This document shows positions 22,248 to 30,743 of a stretch of 64,000 bases of DNA, piece by piece. The stretch is taken from positions 1 through 64,000 of the forward strand of contig JBJEQF010000011.1 of NCBI GenBank assembly GCA_051881615.1. The letters are read 5' to 3'. The translations under genes were made by a program, and so were the position numbers. How positions within the stretch are numbered: position 1 is the first letter of the stretch; each line of letters opens with the position of its first letter. The notes under the pieces are model-generated. The model did not search any database, was not told the origin of the DNA, and saw only the letters and a program-made list of their open reading frames with translations. The stretch is from CAMFTQ01 sp051881615. GTDB lineage: Bacteria > Bacillota > Clostridia > Oscillospirales > Acutalibacteraceae.

Positions 22248-23492
22248 ATGAGATTTTTAAAAATACTTCTTTCGTTTCTTTTAATATTCTCGCTTTTGCC
22301 GTTTGCCGTTGCAAATGCACAGGGCGAAAAGTCTGAAAATAAGGCGGTGTGCAGTGTGGAGCTTTTTACAATCGGCGGCGGATTTCTTGTTTATCCGACA
22401 AAAATTGATGTATCACAGGAAAAGACAGCCGCAGAATATGTTACAGAGCTTCTGCACAGTAACGGCTACTGCGCATATTACGGCGGAGATTTTGATGACA
22501 GCTTTTATCTTGCATATATCGGCAGCGGTACAAGAGCATCAAAATACAACGGCTATGCAAATTCAACCTCTGTTTTAGGCGAATGTAAAAACGCAAAGCA
22601 GCTTAAAATCAACAGCCAAATCCCCGACTGCATAAAGAGTAATTTAGTCGGTATGCGATATTTTACGGAAAATGACGAGCAAAATTACAATGGTTTTATC
22701 GGCGAGTTTATGTTTACAAACGGCTCGGGCTTTCTGTACTGTGTAAATAACGAGTTTTCTTCAAAAAGCCTTTCGCAGACAACGCTTAAAAACGGTGATG
22801 TTCTGCGTGTTCAGTTTACCTTATCAAACGGAGCAGACATAGGCGGTCTTGATAAATCTATGGGCAACAGTCTGTCATCGTTCTACCCTGTTGCAAATAA
22901 AGATTCTTTGCTCTCTCTGTTAGCCGATGCTACAGACAAAAGCATTACGGAAAATCCTATATATACAAACGCACTTGCGGTAATGCAAACGGTCAACAGC
23001 ACACAGAAACAGGTGGATACAGCACATTTTCAGCTTTACCGATTATTGACAGCACAGGACAGCACAAATAAAACAGACAGCACAACACCTGTGAAAAATA
23101 ACGATAACGGTAATTCAGTTGAGCCACAAACAAACCCTGAAACAAAGCCGTATCTAAGTGAAAATTCAGAAAAAACCGACAACACAGCCGAAACAGTAAC
23201 ACAGCCTACAACAGAGCAAAAAACGCAGGAAACAACAGTAGTACACTCTGAAACACCGTCAACCTCAGCCTTGACAACTCAAGCGGAAACAGGGGCGCAA
23301 ATGGAGCTTGACGTGCTTGTTGCAACAGATGATAACACCCCCTTTAAGCCGTTGTACCCTGACGAAAAGGAAGTCACGGCAGAGCAGATATTTTTGTATT
23401 CCGTTATAGTAATCTGCATCATAGCTGTAATAATTTATTTCATATTAAGAAATAAAATTAAAGATAAATTAAGAAAGGAAAACTCAAAATGA
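22248..23492 (+). CDS. Membrane-anchored DUF4430 (transcobalamin beta-domain-like) protein
   Basis: The 414-residue protein has a signal peptide (1-24) and a DUF4430 domain (about 33-195), the module equivalent to the C-terminal beta domain of transcobalamin and intrinsic factor; its end motif LKNGDVLRVQFTLSNGAD is clear. A FIVAR-like helical segment (about 213-268), a Thr/Glu/Pro-rich stalk (270-350) and a C-terminal membrane helix (about 380-401) with a basic tail follow. It would sit outside the membrane on a flexible stalk. I start it at the ATG at 22248 after GAGG, not at 22206, which lies inside the riboswitch terminator. It is first in the riboswitch operon and overlaps the next gene by 4 bases. 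Corrinoid binding is inferred. Confidence 0.85.
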   Translation: MRFLKILLSFLLIFSLLPFAVANAQGEKSENKAVCSVELFTIGGGFLVYPTKIDVSQEKTAAEYVTELLHSNGYCAYYGGDFDDSFYLAYIGSGTRASKYNGYANSTSVLGECKNAKQLKINSQIPDCIKSNLVGMRYFTENDEQNYNGFIGEFMFTNGSGFLYCVNNEFSSKSLSQTTLKNGDVLRVQFTLSNGADIGGLDKSMGNSLSSFYPVANKDSLLSLLADATDKSITENPIYTNALAVMQTVNSTQKQVDTAHFQLYRLLTAQDSTNKTDSTTPVKNNDNGNSVEPQTNPETKPYLSENSEKTDNTAETVTQPTTEQKTQETTVVHSETPSTSALTTQAETGAQMELDVLVATDDNTPFKPLYPDEKEVTAEQIFLYSVIVICIIAVIIYFILRNKIKDKLRKENSK

Positions 23493-25369
23493 AAAAAATC
23501 TTAGCACTAACCCTTACGATTTTGCTGATTATTTCAGCACTGCCTTTTTCTGCTTTTGCAGAAGAGGAAAAAACGGTCTATCTCACCGTAGAAGCCTCAA
23601 CTATCGGCTGTGAGCCGATTGTCTACCCTGTAAGCGTAACGGTAAACGGTGACGCAAATGCACAGGACGTATTTTTAGACGTGATGAAAAACACGCCGTA
23701 TGAAATTTCATACACAACAGATTTTGGCTTTTACCTTGTCGGAATAAGCGGTACAGGGATTAAAGAGATAAAAATCCCCGATTGTATCAAAGAAAAATTA
23801 GGCGATAACCTCGTTTCTGAATACAACAAGTATGATATGATAGGTGACGGCGATTTTTCAACACAGGAATGCTTTATGTATAGCGTAAACAACACAGCTC
23901 CCGCAGTTTCAATGAATGACTACTCTTTGCAAAACGGCGACGTTATCCGTGTTCAGCTTTCCCTTGCGTGGGGAGCAGACGTAGGTATGGGATGGGGCGG
24001 CAACTTCTTTGATTGCGCCGATAAAACAGATCTTATCAGATTGCTTGCGGATTTAAAAGCAGAATCCGACAGCGTTAAGGCTGATTATACCTCTGCCTAT
24101 GACAAATTTCTGACAGTAAACGCTTCTCAGAATGATGTTGACACAGCTGTGTCAGCCTTGCAGGACAGCGTTGACGAAATAAAATCGTATAAAGAAATAA
24201 AGATAAAAGAAACAGCCGAAATAATCACAAAAGCTATAAACGCAAGAAAAGCAAATGACAAAATCGAAGACAGTATTCTCTCAAGCGACAGCTTTTTGCA
24301 GAATGTCGGCTCGTCTATGACTGACTGGACAGCAATTTCAATGGGCAGATTTACAAGTCTTTCAACATCAGACGGAATAACATATGCTTATGACGACAAT
24401 GACGGTTACGCAGAATACCTGAAAGCACTCGAAAGCTATGTTGAAAATACCTGTGCTGAAAATGACGGCAAGCTCTCTACAACCTCGCCGACAACGTGGC
24501 ACAGAATTTCACTTGCAATACTTGCCTTAGGCGGTAATCCGCAAAACGTGGGCGGTATAAACCTCATAGCTGACGGCACATACAACAGCGTAGTTGATCT
24601 TGACAAGCAGGGACTTAATGCGTGGGTATGGGGACTTATCACATTAAGCAGCGCAGATTATAATATCTCGCAGAACGCAAAATATTCAAGAGAAATGTTT
24701 ATAGAAAAAATCCTCTCAGAAAGACTTTCTGACGGCGGCTGGGCATACTTCGGCGAAACCTCTGACGTTGATATGACGTCAATGGCAATAACCTCTCTTG
24801 CCCCGTACTACGAAAAGGACGAAAGAGTAAAAGAAGCTGTTGACGGCGCAGTAGCTCTTTTATCCTCCTTACAGTGCCAAAGCGGCGGCTTTGAATCCTT
24901 CTCAACAGAAAACTCAATGACAACAGCACAGGTTGTAATCGCACTTACAAGCGTTGGCATCAACCCCGATACAGACGAGCGTTTTATCTCAGAGGGCGGT
25001 AAATCAGTCATTGACGGACTTTTATCCTTTGAGTGCAAGGACGGCGGCTTCAGATACGACAAAAGCGAGGACGCATCATTTATGAGCGGTGCAAACGACC
25101 AGGCACTTGAAGCACTTGTTTCTTACTACAGACTTCTGACTAATCAGACAGCACTGTTCGATTTTTCAGATGTTTATAAGGTTGAGCCGATTACAGGTGA
25201 TGCAGACTGTGACGGAAAATTAACCATCAAAGACGTAACAGCAATTCAAAGGCATATTGCAGAAATCGTTTCTTTATCTCAGCAGGGTAAAATCAATGCC
25301 GAGGTAACAGGTGACGGTAAAATAAATATTCAGGACGCCACAAAAATTCAGTATATGCTCGCTTCATAA
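23489..25369 (+). CDS. Secreted transcobalamin-like protein: DUF4430, alpha toroid and dockerin
   Basis: The 626-residue protein has a signal peptide (1-24), a DUF4430 beta domain (about 28-163), a FIVAR-like helical segment (178-235), an alpha/alpha toroid (about 240-553) and a type I dockerin (570-625). The toroid repeats DGGW/GGF-type turns and DVDMTSMAITSL, like the VDTAAMA segment recalled from human transcobalamin; it lacks the DxDD acid motif of squalene-hopene cyclases. The dockerin has two calcium loops, DADCDGKLTIKD and EVTGDGKINIQD, the second beginning with Glu. It thus carries both halves of an animal B12-binding protein plus a docking module. There is no membrane anchor. It overlaps the preceding stop by 4 bases (ATGA). 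B12 binding is inferred. Confidence 0.88.
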   Translation: MKKILALTLTILLIISALPFSAFAEEEKTVYLTVEASTIGCEPIVYPVSVTVNGDANAQDVFLDVMKNTPYEISYTTDFGFYLVGISGTGIKEIKIPDCIKEKLGDNLVSEYNKYDMIGDGDFSTQECFMYSVNNTAPAVSMNDYSLQNGDVIRVQLSLAWGADVGMGWGGNFFDCADKTDLIRLLADLKAESDSVKADYTSAYDKFLTVNASQNDVDTAVSALQDSVDEIKSYKEIKIKETAEIITKAINARKANDKIEDSILSSDSFLQNVGSSMTDWTAISMGRFTSLSTSDGITYAYDDNDGYAEYLKALESYVENTCAENDGKLSTTSPTTWHRISLAILALGGNPQNVGGINLIADGTYNSVVDLDKQGLNAWVWGLITLSSADYNISQNAKYSREMFIEKILSERLSDGGWAYFGETSDVDMTSMAITSLAPYYEKDERVKEAVDGAVALLSSLQCQSGGFESFSTENSMTTAQVVIALTSVGINPDTDERFISEGGKSVIDGLLSFECKDGGFRYDKSEDASFMSGANDQALEALVSYYRLLTNQTALFDFSDVYKVEPITGDADCDGKLTIKDVTAIQRHIAEIVSLSQQGKINAEVTGDGKINIQDATKIQYMLAS

Positions 25370-25388
25370 AACAAAAGGACAGATTGCT

Positions 25389-26951
25389 ATGAAAATCTTA
25401 AAGCAAATAGTAGCCTTTATCATAATTTCATCGTTTGTAATTTCCTCACCGTTTACTATAGTAAGCGGTGGGGAAGACTTGTCTTATAAGCATACAAAAG
25501 AGCAGATTTTAAAAGCCGCCGAAAAAGCTGTTAATTACACAAAAGAAAAATACGGTAACGGTGAAATTTTGTTTACAGGCGATTTTTTGCAAAATTCAGG
25601 CTCCGTTGTCGGCGACTGGTACGCAATAGCGCTAAGCCGATTGGAATTACATGATGATTACAGTGCATACCTGAACGCTTTAAAGCAAAACGTAACAGAG
25701 CGTTACAAGGAAGAGGGAAGGCTAAGCTCTCAAAAAGCGACAGAGTGGCACAGAATAAGCCTTGCCGTAATTTCCTGCGGCGGCAATCCTCAGGACATAA
25801 GCGGAATAAATCTGATAAATGACGGAGTGTTTAACAGAAGTCTTGATGTACCTCTTGACAAACAGGGCATAAACGGCTGTATATGGGCGCTTATTACGGC
25901 AGACAGCCTTGATTTTTCCGAGCCTAAGGACTGCTCAGACACACGAGAAAAAATAATAAATAAAATTCTATCCTCACAGCTTTCAGACGGTGGCTTTTCG
26001 GTTGACGGTGTAGCTTCTGATACTGACATTACAGCTATGGCGATAACGTCACTTAGTCCGTATTGCAAAGATAACAAGACGGTATCATCATCGGTAAATA
26101 AAGCACTTGACTTTTTACAGAAAGCACAAAACGATAACGGCTTCTTTTCATCAGCAGACGGCGAAAACTGCGAAAGCACAGCGCAGGCGCTTATCGCCTT
26201 GTGCAGTATGGGTATAGATGTTGAAACAGACAGCAGATTTATAAAAAACGGTAATAGAATAATCGACTGTCTGCTTAGCTTTCAGAACGCTGATGGCGGT
26301 TTTTGTCATATAAAGGGCGGTGAGAGTGAACAGCTGTCAACACAGCAATCTCTCTGCGCACTTGCCTCATACTACAGATTTTTAAATAAAATGAAACCGC
26401 TTTACGATTTTTCAGACCTACAGGTAAATCAGAAAAGCGTTGACATCAACAGCCTTTTATCATCAGCACAGGATATTATAAAAAGGTCTGAAAACACAAA
26501 AAGCACCGCATACCTGACAGCCGTAAACAGCCTTATTTCATCATTTAAAAACGAATCCTTTGATAATAAAGAAGAAATAATAAAGTCGCTAAAAGAGGTT
26601 CAAACGTCTTGCCTGAATTTGCAAAATGAAATCGACAGCTTAAATAAAGAGATAGAAACTTTCTTACCACTTGATAGTGTAACGCTGTCACAAAAGGATA
26701 TAATAGACAGTCTTTTTGAAAAAACAGAAAAGCTGCCTGATTATGACAAGGCAAAAATCGACTGCTTTGAGCAACTAAACAAAGCACATACAAAGCTCCT
26801 GACACAAGAGCGCACAATTATAATTACAGTCATTTTTTCTGTTGCACTTATTTTACTTTTGATTTTTATATTCTTTAACATAAAACGCATCAAAAACAAA
26901 AAGAAAAAACAGATGCAAGAGCTTATTAAAATGTACGAGGACGAGGATTGA
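25389..26951 (+). CDS. Membrane-anchored alpha-toroid (transcobalamin alpha-domain-like) protein
   Basis: The 520-residue protein has a signal peptide (1-27), an alpha/alpha toroid (about 36-345), a helical, partly coiled-coil stretch (350-470), and a C-terminal membrane helix (about 476-497) with a basic tail. The toroid is a clear paralogue of the one in the gene upstream: both have EWHRISLA/TWHRISLA, GGNPQ, GINLI, DKQG and a D-x-D-x-T motif (DTDITAMAI here). It has no DUF4430 domain of its own; the next gene supplies one and overlaps it by 4 bases. I infer that the two form an alpha/beta pair. Alternatives such as a prenyltransferase are unlikely because catalytic motifs are missing. Confidence 0.85.
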   Translation: MKILKQIVAFIIISSFVISSPFTIVSGGEDLSYKHTKEQILKAAEKAVNYTKEKYGNGEILFTGDFLQNSGSVVGDWYAIALSRLELHDDYSAYLNALKQNVTERYKEEGRLSSQKATEWHRISLAVISCGGNPQDISGINLINDGVFNRSLDVPLDKQGINGCIWALITADSLDFSEPKDCSDTREKIINKILSSQLSDGGFSVDGVASDTDITAMAITSLSPYCKDNKTVSSSVNKALDFLQKAQNDNGFFSSADGENCESTAQALIALCSMGIDVETDSRFIKNGNRIIDCLLSFQNADGGFCHIKGGESEQLSTQQSLCALASYYRFLNKMKPLYDFSDLQVNQKSVDINSLLSSAQDIIKRSENTKSTAYLTAVNSLISSFKNESFDNKEEIIKSLKEVQTSCLNLQNEIDSLNKEIETFLPLDSVTLSQKDIIDSLFEKTEKLPDYDKAKIDCFEQLNKAHTKLLTQERTIIITVIFSVALILLLIFIFFNIKRIKNKKKKQMQELIKMYEDED

Positions 26952-27475
26952 TGAAAAAGAATATTATTGCAATTTTTGCAGTCGTTTTAGTAGTTATCCT
27001 GCTATGCTTCGGTCTTGATATAAAGTCGGTTGACGAGTACTATTTAACGCATATTGACGATATTAAGCCCGACAGCGAAACTGTATTTCTGACGATTACC
27101 TGTCATACGGTGCTTGACAACTACAATCAGCTTGACAAAAGCTTGCAAAACGAAAAATACGTTCCGAAGGACGGAGTGATTCTAAAAAATACAGAGTATG
27201 TCCTCAGAAAGGGCGACACAGCCTTTGACATTTTAAACAGAGCAGTTCGGCATAACAAAATTCAGATGGAATATCAGGGGGCTAACAAAAACAGCTACGG
27301 CAGTGTGTATATACAGGGCATAAACTATCTGTACGAATATTCCTGCGGTCCTCTTTCAGGGTGGATATTTAAAGTAAACGGCGAAATCCCGAGCGTCGGC
27401 TGTTCAGACTATACTCTTAAAAATAAGGATAAAGTTGAATTTGCATATTCTTGTAATCTCGGCAAGGATTTATAA
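26948..27475 (+). CDS. Membrane-anchored DUF4430 (beta-domain) protein, partner of the alpha toroid
   Basis: This 175-residue protein has an N-terminal hydrophobic segment (5-23) serving as a signal anchor, followed by a single DUF4430 domain (about 45-172). The domain ends with the family's GWIFKVNGEIPSVGCSDY and LKNKDKVEFAYSC motifs. It is short compared with the other two DUF4430 proteins here. Start and stop overlap with the alpha-toroid gene as ATGA, which favours equal, coupled translation of the two halves. The ECF T gene starts 14 bases later. Confidence 0.87.
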   Translation: MMKKNIIAIFAVVLVVILLCFGLDIKSVDEYYLTHIDDIKPDSETVFLTITCHTVLDNYNQLDKSLQNEKYVPKDGVILKNTEYVLRKGDTAFDILNRAVRHNKIQMEYQGANKNSYGSVYIQGINYLYEYSCGPLSGWIFKVNGEIPSVGCSDYTLKNKDKVEFAYSCNLGKDL

Positions 27476-27489
27476 AAGGCGGTGATAAT

Positions 27490-28368
27490 ATGACGTTAAA
27501 TTCTCTGCACCCTGTGTCAGCACTCATATATTTTATTGCAGTTTTAATCCCTGCGATGTTCTGTGTAAATCCAATTATTCAGTGTACTGCGCTTATTACA
27601 GCCTTTTGCTTTTTATGCACACAACAGCGTATAAAGCAGAGCTTAAACGACCTTATCTTTTACATATTTTTGTTTATCCTGATTGCTGTTACAAACCCGA
27701 TTTTTTCTCATAACGGCGAAACTGTGCTGTTTTTCTTAAACGACAACGCAGTAACGCTTGAAGCAATAATCTGCGGTGCGTCAATCTCGTGTGCAATAAT
27801 CTCTGTGATTATATGGTGCAAGTGCTTAGGGTTTGTTTTATCCTCTGACAAAATAGTGTTCCTTTTCGGCAGAGCAACGCCGAAAACTGCGCTGATAATT
27901 TCAATGGCACTGCGCTTTATTCCGCTTTTTAAGGCACAGCTCAAAAGGGTAAAAACAGTTCAGAAAACTATGGGCTTATACAACGGATCAAGTATTCCCG
28001 ACAAGCTGATGTCAACGCTCAAAATTATGTCCTCAATGGTCACGTGGTCGCTTGAAAACGCAGTAGAAATATCGTCATCTATGAAAGCAAGAGGCTACGG
28101 TCAAAAAAGCAGAACGTCATTTTCACTGTATAAATTTACAATTTCTGATGCGGTCTTTACAGCAATCACAGCAGTGCTTTTTATTGTGATTGTTATCGGA
28201 ATTGCAAACGGCAGTCTGTCATTTCTCTATTATCCGTACATCGCAGAAATAAGCCTGTCTGCAAATGCGGTTTTGTCATACCTTGCGTATTTTATGCTGT
28301 GCATCATACCATTTATTTTTGAGTTGAAGGAGGCGGCAAAATGGAAATATTATCTGTGCAGAATTTAA
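27490..28368 (+). CDS. ECF transporter T component (EcfT/CbiQ-like)
   Basis: The T component is the membrane scaffold linking the ATPases to the substrate-binding S component. The 292-residue protein has about seven membrane helices and the coupling signature MKARGYG (Ala-Arg-Gly) near residue 205, with ALRFIPLFKAQLKRVKTVQ (about 138-156) before it. An extra helical pair at the C-terminus is present. It overlaps the start of the ATPase gene by 28 bases. Its own T/A/S set in the operon implies a dedicated transporter, not one sharing a group II energizing module. Confidence 0.9.
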   Translation: MTLNSLHPVSALIYFIAVLIPAMFCVNPIIQCTALITAFCFLCTQQRIKQSLNDLIFYIFLFILIAVTNPIFSHNGETVLFFLNDNAVTLEAIICGASISCAIISVIIWCKCLGFVLSSDKIVFLFGRATPKTALIISMALRFIPLFKAQLKRVKTVQKTMGLYNGSSIPDKLMSTLKIMSSMVTWSLENAVEISSSMKARGYGQKSRTSFSLYKFTISDAVFTAITAVLFIVIVIGIANGSLSFLYYPYIAEISLSANAVLSYLAYFMLCIIPFIFELKEAAKWKYYLCRI

Positions 28369-30026
28369 CCTTTAAATACCCGAATCAGGAAAAGAACTCG
28401 CTTGAAAATGTCAGCTTTACGGTAAACAGCAGTGATTTTATACTTGTCTGCGGAGAGTCGGGGTGCGGTAAAACAACGCTGTTAAAAATGCTCAAAAAGG
28501 AGCTTGCACCCTTTGGAGAGAAAAGCGGAGAAATCATTTTCAGCGGTGAAAATGATGAAGCCTACTCATCTGCTGAAATCGGCTTTGTTATGCAAAATCC
28601 CGAAAATCAGATTGTTACTGATAAGGTTTACAAGGAGCTTGCCTTCGGACTTGAAAGCAAAGCAGAGAAAAGCGAAACCATACGGCTCAAAACTGCCGAA
28701 ATGGCTTCATATTTCGGCATAGAAAATATATTCCGCAGTGATACCTCTACGCTGTCGGGCGGACAAAAGCAGATGTTAAACCTTGCGTCAATTATGGTGA
28801 CAAATCCGCAGCTTCTGATTTTAGACGAGCCGACAAGTCAGCTTGACCCGATATCGGCAGACGAATTTATAACAACGCTTAAAAGGCTTAACAGCGAGTT
28901 TGGCTTGACAATAATTATAAGCGAGCACCGCCTTGAAAAGCTGTTCCCGATTTCCGATAAGGTGCTGATGCTTAGTAACGGCAAAGTCCAGTGCTATGAC
29001 GAGCCGAAAAATACAGTCAGAATAATAACCTCTGATTTAGAAAAGCAAGACGCAGAAAAAGCTATGCTTTCAATGCCCTGTGCATCAAGAATTTTCTATG
29101 AGCTTTCACCATTTGCAAAAAAAGAAACCGCCTGCCCTTTGACGGTAAAGGAGGGCAAGAGGTTTTTGATTGATAATTTTCCATCTGTAAAATCCGATTG
29201 CGAAAGCAAAGCATATTCGCATAATGAAGAAAAGGCGATAGAGCTTAAAAACGTCTGGTTTCGCTATGAAAGAAATTCAAAAGATATTATGAGGGGAGTA
29301 AATCTGACGGTTTACACAGGTGAGCATTTTTGCATTTTAGGCGGTAACGGAACAGGCAAAACAACGGCGCTTTCAGTAATTTGCGCTGTCAATAAGCCGT
29401 ACAGAGGTAAAATTTTTATCAAAAACAAAAATATAAAGGACTACAAAAACGGCAGTCTGTATAAAGGATTGCTCGGCTTTTTACCGCAAAATCCACAGAC
29501 GGTATTTGTCTGCGACACTGTTCTTGACGATATGAAGGAGCTGTTAAAGGCAAACGAAATCCCAAAAGATATGCACAGTGAAATGATAGAAAAAACGGCA
29601 GAAATGCTGTCTGTAACAAAATTTTTAGATAAGCACCCTTACGATTTAAGCGGCGGAGAACAGCAAAAATGCGCCATAGCGAAATTGCTTCTGTTAAGAC
29701 CGCAAATTCTGCTTTTGGATGAGCCGACAAAGGGACTTGACGCATATTCAAAAAAATCCTTTGCAGAGCTTTTGCAAAAGCTAAAGGCAAAGGGAATAAC
29801 AATAATTACGGTTACTCACGATATTGAATTTGCCGCCGAGTACGCAGACAGATGCGGTCTTTATTTTGACGGAGAAATCATATCAGCCGATATACCGCAG
29901 AGCTTCTTTTCAAAAAACAGCTTTTACACAACAACAGCCGCTTCAATATCACGTGGAATTTATGACGATGCCGTTACCTGTAATGATGTTGTAATGTGTG
30001 CAAAAAGGAGCATAGGCTATGAATAA
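28341..30026 (+). CDS. ECF transporter fused ATPase (EcfA-EcfA')
   Basis: The 561-residue protein joins two ABC ATPase domains in one chain. The first has GESGCGKTT, LSGGQKQ and LLILDEPTSQLDP (about residues 36-170). The second has GGNGTGKTT, DLSGGEQQK and LLLDEPTKGLD (about 335-465). Both have intact Walker A, signature and Walker B motifs, so both may hydrolyse ATP. Fused A-A' chains are common in corrinoid and other group I ECF systems of Firmicutes. It overlaps both neighbours. Confidence 0.93.
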   Translation: MEILSVQNLTFKYPNQEKNSLENVSFTVNSSDFILVCGESGCGKTTLLKMLKKELAPFGEKSGEIIFSGENDEAYSSAEIGFVMQNPENQIVTDKVYKELAFGLESKAEKSETIRLKTAEMASYFGIENIFRSDTSTLSGGQKQMLNLASIMVTNPQLLILDEPTSQLDPISADEFITTLKRLNSEFGLTIIISEHRLEKLFPISDKVLMLSNGKVQCYDEPKNTVRIITSDLEKQDAEKAMLSMPCASRIFYELSPFAKKETACPLTVKEGKRFLIDNFPSVKSDCESKAYSHNEEKAIELKNVWFRYERNSKDIMRGVNLTVYTGEHFCILGGNGTGKTTALSVICAVNKPYRGKIFIKNKNIKDYKNGSLYKGLLGFLPQNPQTVFVCDTVLDDMKELLKANEIPKDMHSEMIEKTAEMLSVTKFLDKHPYDLSGGEQQKCAIAKLLLLRPQILLLDEPTKGLDAYSKKSFAELLQKLKAKGITIITVTHDIEFAAEYADRCGLYFDGEIISADIPQSFFSKNSFYTTTAASISRGIYDDAVTCNDVVMCAKRSIGYE

Positions 30027-30702
30027 AAAAGTTATCTCAATAGTCTTGCTCACAGTTTTGTCACCGCTTGCTGTTATTTTCGGCGCAGTTATTTTCAGTG
30101 AAAAGCAGTACGCCTTTGTTTCTCTTTTTGTAGCTTTGCTTGCCTGCATATCTTTTTTTCTTGCATTTGAAAAACGCAGTGAAACAGCCGCCAAAAAAAC
30201 AGTTATAATAGCCGTAATGATTGCTCTGTGCGTAGTCGGCAGACTTATTTTTGCACCCTTGCAGGGATTTAAGCCTGTGACGGCAATTATTATAATCACA
30301 GCTATGTACTTCGGCGGTGAAAGCGGATTTATGACAGGTGCGCTTACTGCGCTTATCTCAAATTTCTACTTCGGTCAGGGACCTTGGACACCGTTTCAGA
30401 TGATAGTGTGGGGACTTATCGGACTTACGGCAGGTGTACTTGCAAAAAAGCTAAAAAGCAGTACCGTACTTTTGCTTATTTTCGGTGCGATAAGTGGAGT
30501 TGCGTATTCGCTTCTGATGGATATTTGGACAGTGCTTTGGGCTGATAACTCATTTAATATTACAAGATACTTAGCCGCCGTTATTTCCGCATTACCGGTA
30601 ACGGCTGAATATATAGCTTCAAACATCGTCTTTTTGCTGATACTGACAAAACCCCTCGGCAAAAAGCTCAATCGAATTTGCTCAAAATACGGAATAGAAT
30701 AA
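30019..30702 (+). CDS. ECF transporter S component, probably for cobalamin or a precursor
   Basis: The S component binds the substrate and sets specificity. The 227-residue protein has about six or seven membrane helices. The region GRLIFAPLQGFKPVTAIIII (about residues 74-93) and SNFYFGQGPWTPFQM (about 114-128) resemble CbrT-like S components, known for cobalamin uptake in lactobacilli. That resemblance is from memory and is not a search result. The riboswitch in front of the operon supports corrinoid as substrate. It overlaps the ATPase gene by 8 bases and is last in the operon. Confidence 0.82.
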   Translation: MNKKVISIVLLTVLSPLAVIFGAVIFSEKQYAFVSLFVALLACISFFLAFEKRSETAAKKTVIIAVMIALCVVGRLIFAPLQGFKPVTAIIIITAMYFGGESGFMTGALTALISNFYFGQGPWTPFQMIVWGLIGLTAGVLAKKLKSSTVLLLIFGAISGVAYSLLMDIWTVLWADNSFNITRYLAAVISALPVTAEYIASNIVFLLILTKPLGKKLNRICSKYGIE

Positions 30703-30739
30703 ATAACAGCGGCTGAAAAAATCAGTCGCTGTCGTTATC
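30703..30739. terminator. Terminator between the cobalamin operon and galU
   Basis: ATAACAGCGGCTGA pairs imperfectly with TCAGTCGCTGTCGTTAT over an A-rich loop. The T-run on the plus side is weak (CTATCTTATAATGTTTTT). It lies between convergent genes. Confidence 0.5.
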
Positions 30740-30743
30740 TATC

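Noticed and set aside
23489..26951. Toroid proteins as squalene/hopene cyclases or protein prenyltransferases
   Set aside because: The DxDD acid motif is incomplete (third acid is Met/Ile), the proteins are exported, and the operon is under a B12 riboswitch with an ECF importer.
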